Shown here: positions 56,656-64,000 of the stretch, in pieces
Layout: the number at the start of each line of letters is the position of its first letter
Position numbering within the stretch: the first letter of the stretch is position 1
Source of the DNA: Xenopus tropicalis
Taxonomy: Eukaryota > Chordata > Amphibia > Anura > Pipidae
DNA: 64,000 bases
Direction: 5' to 3'
Assembly (NCBI RefSeq): GCF_000004195.4
Contig: NC_030678.2
Coordinates: forward strand, 37,739,701-37,803,700
Made by a program: the position numbers and the translations under genes
The notes under the pieces: model-generated
What the model saw: only the letters and a program-made list of their open reading frames with translations
What the model was told of the DNA's origin: nothing
Databases searched by the model: none

Positions 56656-57111
56656 TTTTAATTCTTGACTAATTTGCTGTTCCTTCAGATTAAATGATTA
56701 TACTTGGATAATACCTAAATTACCATAAATTCATGTTGATTTATCTATGTTGTTTTCCATTACAAAATGTCACCTAATCTGGAACTTCCAGATTACAGAT
56801 CTAATAACTGTACATATTTTGCCTGGGGTGATTGGGTATTCACATATTTATAGCATTCCCAGAAATCAGAGCTTCATACAAATACAAATGATTTCATTTG
56901 CATTCAAAAAACATTATGTTCACTAGTGCAGCAAATTGTGAAGTATTTTATTTTCTATGTAATTCTATGCTCTAAAAATGTTCTGTGGATATTAAGATTA
57001 AACAAAACGTATCAATATACTATTTGGATGAAGACTTGCTGTATACTCATAAACCCCAGAGTTCAAGTAGGCATGACAAACATGGGTAGCATCTGAGATT
57101 ATAGAAAAGAC
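56656..57111. other. Unassigned AT-rich DNA
   Basis: Nothing recognised. Confidence 0.4.
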
Positions 57112-57114
57112 TAG

Positions 57115-57644
57115 GGGGCACATTTACTAATCCACAAACGTCCGAAATGCGTTCGAATGTGTTTTTTTCGTAATGATCGGTATTTTGCGATTTTTTTCGT
57201 AAATTGTCGCGACTTTTTTGTAGCCGTTGCGACTTTTTCGCAAATTGTCGCGACTTTTTCGTAGCGTTATGAATTGTCGCGACCTTTTCTCACCGAGTAC
57301 AAAAGTTTCGGATTCATTCAAGCTTCAGTATCATGACTTTCCTTGGGCCAGGTTGGAGCCATTGCCATTGAGTGCCATTGAGTCCTATGGGAGGCTTCCA
57401 AAATCATGCAAAGTCGCAAAGGTTTGCCCGCCGTTTACGAGCGCTCAATACGAAAAAGTCACGACAATATACAAGCAAATCGTAATGTCTGCGAAAAAGT
57501 TGCGACAATTCGCGCAAGTCGTAACAGCTACGAAAAAGTCGCAACAATTTACGAAAAAGATGTAACAGCAACGAAAAAGTCGCAAAATGTTAGTTTCCAA
57601 TCTGAATTTTTCCCATTCGGATTTGTGGATTAGTAAATGTGTCC
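57115..57644. mobile_element. Fold-back MITE (copy 7)
   Basis: Starts ggggcacatttactaatcca and ends 'gattagtaaatgtgtcc'. Shares the central 'gagtcctatgggaggcttcc' block with copy 1 (in inverted order). The 112-codon frame 57227-57565 comes from the repeat. Confidence 0.8.
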
Positions 57645-57649
57645 TTAAG

Positions 57650-58113
57650 AGAACCAAGAACAGTCAAAACACTTTACAGGAGTCATCATGGTTTATCAGG
57701 TGTAATGGTTCACCTAATAAAAAAGTGTGACTTCCATACAAAATCCAATTCAAATTGCTTTCTTTAATATTAGATCATTAAATATACTGAAACATATGTT
57801 AAAATATCCAATTAAATAAATGATGCTGGTTAGGATCATTCACAGCTAAATACCCTTCTATCACATAAAATATATCCAGGAAGTCTTAAAAGCAATGGTC
57901 AATACATTTAAGATAGAAGACTAACTATATAAAGTATATATACAAAACTGCCAAATATAGTCAGCATTCTCTTACTGATCGCAATACTTATATGTCAGAA
58001 AATGCTTCCAAATTAGATTCCATATTGAGACCCTTAGGATCCAGGGTATTAAAGGGCACCCTTCATATTAAAAATGTTTCCACCACTTAAGGTGTGGCCA
58101 CTTTGGGCCACAT
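57650..58113. other. Unassigned AT-rich DNA
   Basis: Nothing recognised. Confidence 0.4.
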
Positions 58114-58115
58114 AT

Positions 58116-58285
58116 GGGGTATATTTATCATGCTGTGTAAAAAGTGGAGTAAAACATTACCAATAATGTAGCTCATAGCAGCCAATCAGATGCTTTGCTT
58201 TGGTTTTCTAACTGTTGAAATCTATTTGCTGATTGTTTGCCCTGGGCACTCAACTTTTTACACAGCATCATAAATATACCCCTAA
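58116..58285. mobile_element. Hairpin MITE, GGGGTATATTTATCA type
   Basis: Starts ggggtatatttatcatgctg and ends 'cagcatcataaatatacccc'; inner blocks 'gtgtaaaaagt' and 'actttttacacag' also pair. Carries a CCAAT motif (agcagccaatcaga) at about 58172. Same family as 59816-60003. Confidence 0.85.
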
Positions 58286-58414
58286 GCATAGTATCCCAGT
58301 TCTCGAAGTTACACATATGTGCATAATGAGTGAACCGGGAAACGTTATCAATGGTGGCAGGGTTATTTGGTACTTCTTTAATCTATGATTAAGTTCACCC
58401 TGAGATGATACTCT

Positions 58415-58790
58415 TTAAAGGGACACTAAACCCTGCTGCACTGCACTGCTCAACCAAACTTTACTCAATTGTTGCTGGACTACAAATCCCAAAATAACAT
58501 AACATATAATTAAGGTAAAGCCATGCTGGGAGCTGTAGTACAGCAACATCAGGGTTGTATTCTTAAAGCAATATTGCACAATAAAACGTTTCAGGTTTTC
58601 CAGTGCCTGCAGCAGCATTGACATGCAAGACAAACCTCCAATGAGAATTCCAGCTGATCTGTGTAAATCTGGCTCCCTGTTCTCTGTTCCTGCAATTGGA
58701 GTTGGGAGCATTACGTACAGTTTCCCAGCGCTGAACAAGTCTGTCCTTTATCCCCATGTTTGATTCCTGTGTCATATAATGAAGGGGAAA
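58415..58790 (-). mobile_element. TTAAAGG-type repeat, inverted copy of the 21.3-kb repeat
   Basis: Plus-strand left edge is ttaaagggacactaaaccct, with TTAA at 58415-58418. From 58545 to 58790 it matches the complement of 21258-21550. The other TIR is not clear. It holds two oppositely oriented ZNF143/STAF-like motifs (58478-58495 and 58520-58540). The 107- and 70-codon minus frames are repeat-derived. Confidence 0.72.
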
Positions 58791-58982
58791 ATGACATATT
58801 TATCTCTATATGTAAGATAACAGCAAGATGCCTGGCATCTTTTCATTAGTCAATTCTCTTGCATCTTTATTTAGGTTTTTAGGTATTTTTTGGTTTAAAT
58901 GGCAGCCTACTATTATAAAGAAAAATTGTTTATAACCTCCCTCAAGCAAAAGGTCTGAGACATGTGAACCATCTACTGTATA

Positions 58983-59126
58983 TTGGTGAGTTCATCTCAA
59001 ATTTTTTTTTATGCAACCACAAATTTTTCATGACTAAATTTTCTGGCCGTTTTGGGAAAACAATTGCTGATGGCAAAATGCATAATTTCACTGTGAATCC
59101 ATACCTGGCGAAAAAATCCATCACTA
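58983..59126 (+). mobile_element. hAT MITE fragment
   Basis: 'ttttttatgcaaccacaaat', 'ggccgttttgggaaaacaat' and 'aaaaaatccatcacta' are family words. Left end is lost. Frames here are not genes. Confidence 0.62.
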
Positions 59127-59815
59127 GAACTGATTTATATTTTAACTATTTATTTGAACTACTTATTATAGTATTACATCATATATACAGGTATTTATAT
59201 TGTGATCTACTTACTAAATTATATGAGCTATATCCTATATATATATATATAACATTTCAGTAATGGAATGACTAGTTACTGGGCCCCACAGCAAGATAAA
59301 TAGGCACCTAAACTTGCCCAAAAACTTATGTTAATTTGGTATCAAGAAAACATCATGCTGACGGGGTGGGAAAAAAGGGGTGCGATGATTAAACTTAGCA
59401 GACTCTCTTGACCCCCAATGAACTGATTATGAACTACTTATTATAGGGTAACATCAGCTTTTTGTATTGGGATCTTTTTAATGAATTATATGAGCTATCA
59501 CCTACATGGACTCCGCAGTTGAATGGCCCCCTAAACTTTGGGAACAAAACATTTTCTATAAATATTTGTTGCAGCTGCACATCCTACTAGGCCCCCAGCA
59601 GCTTCAGGCTCTGTTACCTTTTTATTAAAATTATTGGTGTTTGTGTCACAGTAGCTGTGGTTAAAAAAAAAACCACACACACATACAGTTTAACCTTTTG
59701 TCCTAGCCCAAGTCTACGTAACAGCTAGTTCATCTTTTGTGTAGCACATACAAGGGACAGGGCCAACATTTTGTTAATACGTGCTTGTACTTCATGGTGG
59801 GGCCCCAGAAAAAAA
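59127..59815. other. Unassigned DNA
   Basis: Contains two near-parallel segments, 'gaactacttattatagtatt' (59158) and 'gaactacttattatagggta' (59431), each followed by 'tattg.gatct' and 'aattatatgagctat', an apparent 273-bp-apart duplication. Confidence 0.5.
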
Positions 59816-60003
59816 GGTTTATATTTATCATGCTTTTTAAAAAGTGGAGTGAAACATTACAGGGGATGTTGCCTAGAGCAACCAATTAGCAATTAGATTT
59901 AAACAGTTAGAAAACCAAAGTAAGAACTAATTGGCTGATATGAGCATTATCACAGGTAATTTTTCACTCCACTTTTTACACAGAATAATAAATATACCTC
60001 TAA
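59816..60003. mobile_element. Hairpin MITE, second copy of the 58116 family
   Basis: 'ttatatttatcatgcttttt' at the left pairs with 'cagaataataaatatacctc' at the right; 'aagtggagtgaaacattac' pairs with 'aatttttcactccactttt'. More diverged than 58116-58285. Confidence 0.78.
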
Positions 60004-61442
60004 GTTTATAAAAGATATGATGCAGCCTAGCCAGCTGAGTTCTGTTCTAATTGTTTGGGGGAGTTGGGTAAAGTTTTTTTTGTGCTAAATGCTTTGTATT
60101 TGCTGTTGCATCAATATTTTATATATTTAATACAAATGGGTGTTCAGTTGGTACTTTAGCTTCTGGATTTGTATGTTAACCCATATGTTTCTTGTCTGGC
60201 CCTTGGATTCATTTTCCTGTAAATTTTATACGTGATTTACCACCCTCCAGTAGTAACACTGACCTTGGGTGGTCATTGACTTTTTCGGCAGTTTGTTTAA
60301 TTGAATTTACCCCTGCAGATTTCCTTCTGCTATTAGATTTCTCACTGGTTTATTAAATATATGTTTGCCTGTATTGCTTACATGCATTTATTTTTATGTT
60401 TATGTGATCTGCTAGGAAACATCTCTGCATACAGTAGGTCTACCTTGGGATTTACACATTTTCAGCTCTGTTTGAGGTTTCTGCAGTTATTAACCTTTGA
60501 TTTTTATTGGTGTTATTACAATGGGTAAAAGAGTCAACCATTTAATAATTATGCCTCTAAACCCCCATAAAAATTAATAGAGAGTAGTGGAACTTTAACT
60601 GTGGTAAGCTCTAATTTCACATTTTTAAAATGAAAAATAATAAGGTAAAAAAAAAAGTGAGGCATGTATGCATACTCCATCAATAGAGAGGGTAAATGAC
60701 ATAAAAGAATAATGTAAATATTTTTAGACCATGAATTAATTTTGTAATGAGTACTTGATTTGATTTAAATACTTATTATCTTGATAGATTAAAGCATAGA
60801 ATAGTGAACAGTACAAGTGCCCTAGAATCAGTATAATACAAGAAGAGCCTTCAGAAGGAGTACTTACATAAATGCAATAAAGGCGTGTTTGTGTGTGTGT
60901 GTGAGGGGGGCGTTTAATACCTTAAGCTCAAACAAGAAAAATACTGTTAATGTAAATTTAATTATCTTTAATTTAGTAAATTATAATAATTATTCCTAAT
61001 ATTATTATAAATAATTTCTTATCTATGTGTTTTATACCATAATAATAAGGGAAATTTACTATTGAATTCACTTTTGAATACAAATATTTTATTTATCGAA
61101 ATAATTTTTTCTTAACTGAAGGGAAATTTACTAAAACTCGATTTCTCAGATTTATATTTGTTTGAAATCAAGTAATAATTATTTCAAATGGCAGGCATTT
61201 ATCCAAAAAAAGGTTGCAGAAAACATACTTCTAATAAAGACTTAAAGTTGTTAATTGCATAACTGTATTAATTTGTGTGTGATTGGTTTTGACTTTTGAG
61301 TTGCCATTTTGCAGTTTCTTTTTTCTTTATCTCTTTTTTTAAATTTTGTAGTACCAGAATATATGTTCTTATAATGGTCATGTATACTGAAGGTCTTGCT
61401 TTTGACAGATCTATTTTTTTTGCTGGAAAACATTGATGCGAA
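60004..61442. other. Unassigned AT-rich DNA, 1.4 kb
   Basis: No gene. A (GT)n run is at 60889-60902. The two minus frames of 77 and 65 codons at 61251-61484 overlap each other and end in the next hAT copy. Confidence 0.4.
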
Positions 61443-61707
61443 TAGTGATGAGCGAAATTTTTCACCAGTCATGGATTTCGCCACTGGTGAAACGGATGCA
61501 AAAGTTCACCACAAAAAAAATTTGGCGAGTGAGGATGTTGTGGTTGCAGAAAAAGAGTTGTGGTCGCATTAAATATAGACATGGTCACATCAAAAAAGTT
61601 GTGTGCATTAAAAAAGTTACACAATAGATTTTTCAGTGTTTTAAGAACTTTTCACAGTTTTGCAAATTTTTCAGCGAATCAAAATGGGACAGATTCGCTC
61701 ATCACTA
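61443..61707 (-). mobile_element. hAT MITE, TAGTGATGAGCGAA family
   Basis: TIRs tagtgatgagcgaaattttt and 'gacagattcgctcatcacta' are excellent, but flanks gatgcgaa and gccccaaa do not match, so one side may be rearranged. Confidence 0.8.
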
Positions 61708-62045
61708 GCCCCAAATATTAGAAAGGGACTCCCAAATGGGCAGTGTAGGCAGGGAGCTATGATGTGGCGAGGAGTGGGGGCAGCAGTGTTAGCATTGCAT
61801 CAGAAAGGAAATAACTTCTTGCGAGAGGTAAAGTATATGGTGCCATTTTCTAGCAGCAGCAAGAGTCCCACCCACCCATTAGTTAGGTAAGGGGTTGAGG
61901 CAGGTTTGTGTTCAATTCCAATTCATGCATTGATGATCTGTCACAGCTGGTGAGGAATGCTTGCTAGTTGCTAGTTTAGGGCTTAGGCCTGAGGGTATTT
62001 ACGGAAAGCTACCTGACTGGTTCAGAAGATGCTTCTGGTGGGAAT
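61708..62045. other. Unassigned moderately GC-rich DNA
   Basis: A unique-looking piece between two hAT copies; possibly an LTR or other retroelement fragment, but nothing decisive is visible. Confidence 0.35.
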
Positions 62046-62265
62046 TATTGATGAGCAAAAAATTTTTTTGCCAGGCATGGATTCACTGTGAAATTCCACA
62101 TTTTGCCATTGGCAAATTTTTTCACGAAACTGATGCAAAAATTTGCAGAGTGAGGAAAAAGTTGCATAAAAAATTTGTGCTTATGTCAAATCCGTCGTGG
62201 TCATATGAAATTGTGTGCTAGCCATTTCACAAATTTTTCAGCAGTTTCAAAACTGCTGAAAGATG
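62046..62265 (-). mobile_element. hAT MITE truncated against a LINE
   Basis: Left end tattgatgagcaaaaaa and 'gccaggcatggattcactg' are present. The interior runs to 'ttcagcagtttcaaaactgc', and then LINE sequence begins without the right TIR. Confidence 0.72.
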
Positions 62266-62886
62266 AAAATTCATCCAGGCCCCTCTTAAAGGCATTAATA
62301 GATTCTGCCATTACCATATCACTAGGAAGGGCATTCCACAACCTCACTGCCCTCACTGTGAAAAACCACCTATGCTGCTTCAAATGGAAGCTCCATTCCT
62401 CTAAATCTAAAGGGGTGGCCTCTGGTGCGTTGATAATTTTTATGGGAAAAAAACATCCCCTATATGCCTGTAATCCCCTCTAATGTACTTGTACAGAGTA
62501 ATCCAAGAGTAGTCCCTTCGCAAGCACCTTTTTCCAGAGAAAACAACCCAAACCACGACAGTCTCACCTCATAGCTTAAATCTTCCATCCCCTTTACCAG
62601 TTTAGTAGCAGTCTCTGCACTCTCTCCAGCTCATTAATATCCTTCTTAAGGACTGGAGCCCAAAACTGCACTGCATACTCAAGGTGAGGCCTTACCAGGG
62701 ACCTATAAAGGGGCAAAATTATGTTTTTATCCCTTGAGTCAATGCCCTTTTTTATACAAGACAGCACTTTAGTTGCTTTAGTAGCCACCAAATGACATTG
62801 CCTGGAATTAGACAACTTGTTATCCACAAAAATCCCCAGATCCTTCTCCATTAAGGATTCCTCCAACAAACTACCATTAAGCACTG
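62266..62886 (-). pseudogene. CR1/L2-type LINE, reverse transcriptase C-terminal fragment
   Basis: Minus-strand frame 62594-62884 (96 codons) has EKDLGIFVDNKLS, then RDKNIILPLYRSL and RPHLEYAVQFWAPVLKKD, the end of the polymerase thumb. The continuing part is broken; 62266-62383 gives FFTVRAVRLWNALPSDMV and AFKRGLDEF. Same family as 23590-24255 but here the RLWN tryptophan and the RPHLE stretch are kept. 5' truncated at about 62886; 3' end cut by the hAT fragment. Confidence 0.88.
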
Positions 62887-63602
62887 ATGTATCTATTGTT
62901 ACTGTATAACTTAATATATTATATCTATAAATATTATATTAGTCATACACATATTCAATGTTATAATGTGTTAAATTGCACATTATTGGTATTTGTACAA
63001 TACATTTTTTTTTTAAATTAAAGTTGTGGCCTTTCAATCACAAGACTGGTGTAATTGTCTTATTGTATAAGACAGTAATATACCATAACATAGTGGGTGA
63101 AGGTAAATTATGGCTATGCCTAGTTATCCTTCCATCAATTAACTATGCCAAGTCATGAAAGGAACTTTCTCCTGTGGCATTAACCAAGAAATACAGAGGA
63201 ATATGATTGGGCTGGGGAAGCCAGTACAGGTGTTTGGATTGATGAGTTTTCAAACCAAACATGCTCCTAGCAAGATGATGGGAAGCCCCAGTTAACCCCA
63301 CTGGTCTGTTATTATGATTAGTGTGCAAATGCAAACATGGACAATAATAAGCCCTATAATAAATCCTTAGTCATAGCCAGGTGGTTTGTTGAGTGTAAAC
63401 CACTAGTTTCAAGTGACCGGGTCACTAGTGTCATTATTGATCCCTATCACTTCAAATTGTCCACTTGCACTCCATTTGTCAAAATAAATTATATTTGATT
63501 ATATTTGTTTTCATTTTGATAGCTAGCCCTACAATGGCACTAGAATTACTGGGTAAATTTGCATTTTGGGAAAAAAACATGGCAGTTTGAGTTTAAATGA
63601 GT
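62887..63602. other. Unassigned AT-rich DNA
   Basis: Nothing recognised; short frames only. Confidence 0.4.
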
Positions 63603-64000
63603 TTAAAGGAACAGTAACGCCAAAAAATAAAAGTGTATGAAAGTAATTAGAATATAATGTACTGCTGCCCTGCACTGGTACAACTGGGGGGTTTTCCCCA
63701 GAAACTTATATAAACATAGTTGCTCTGTAGCAATGGGGGCAGCCATTCAAAGGAGAAAAGGCACAGGCACATAGCAGATAGCAGATAAAACACTATTGTA
63801 TTCTACAGAGCTTATCTGTTATCTGCTATGTAACCTGTGCCTTTTCTCCATTTTTCCAGCTTGAATGGCTGCCCCCATGGCCACACACCATCTTATTTAT
63901 ATAAACTATATTAGCGTTACTGTAGCAAAAACACAACTTTTACCAGTGCAGGGCAACAGTACATTATATTTTAATTGATTTAAAAAACTTTCATTTTTGG
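63603..64000. mobile_element. T2/Kolobok-type palindromic MITE, cut by the window edge
   Basis: Starts ttaaaggaacagtaacgcca. The last bases, ctttcatttttgg, are the complement of the family's ccaaaaaatgaaag-like start, so the right TIR should end just past 64000. Interior arms pair almost fully, for example 'gagaaaaggcacaggcacat' against 'atgtaacctgtgccttttct'. Confidence 0.82.

Overview
This window looks like Xenopus (clawed frog) nuclear DNA, either intergenic or deep intronic. The assignment rests on recognition of repeat families. DNA transposons dominate: 8-bp-target hAT elements, TTAA-target T2/Kolobok-type elements (TTAAAGG ends), TA-target MITEs of the 'CAGGTATGGGA' type, and CpG-rich fold-back elements with GGGGC ends that I infer to be PIF/Harbinger-like. 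Ends of non-LTR retrotransposons of the CR1/L2 kind are also present. I cannot separate X. tropicalis from X. laevis by reading. I find no convincing host protein gene and no rRNA, tRNA, snRNA or CRISPR. Almost all open frames are translations of repeats.

Layout. 1-9.9 kb: a hAT MITE (502-882), a composite repeat with CCAAT/GC-box units (about 1745-3480) split by an 807-bp hAT element that carries ten 40-bp repeats, a 237-bp retroposon-like insertion with a perfect 12-bp target duplication (5504-5740), and further hAT copies. 9.9-12.4 kb: a TTAACCCTTT-ended element built from five units of about 390 bp. 13-24 kb: hAT copies, fold-back elements (including two placed back to back, 16249-17283), a TA-target MITE, a repeat shared with 58 kb, and a LINE 3' end (23590-24255). 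24-30 kb: mostly AT-rich unique DNA with one T2/Kolobok-type element. 30-39 kb: many hAT copies, including the largest (30176-30780), and a second T2-type element. 39-43 kb: long unassigned DNA. 43-51 kb: a nest of one hAT and one fold-back inside a T2-type element, plus hAT elements with perfect 8-bp duplications. 51-64 kb: LINE tails, microsatellites, more fold-backs, an L2-like LINE end, a second piece of the 23.6-kb LINE family in reverse orientation, and a T2-type element cut by the window edge.

The main content is transposon archaeology. One hAT MITE family has at least 17 two-ended copies and about 7 fragments, and 8 of them still have identical 8-bp flanking duplications. Three copies contain expanded arrays of a unit of about 19 bp that create long but meaningless open frames. 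Several elements are nested, so relative ages can be read. Points worth testing are the likely origin of the 40-bp array from a fold-back element, transcription-factor-like motifs carried by repeats (NF-Y, ZNF143/STAF-like), the three frame-preserving tandem ORFs at 11-12 kb, and a short basic ORF at 53.6 kb. No new biological system can be claimed from the sequence alone.
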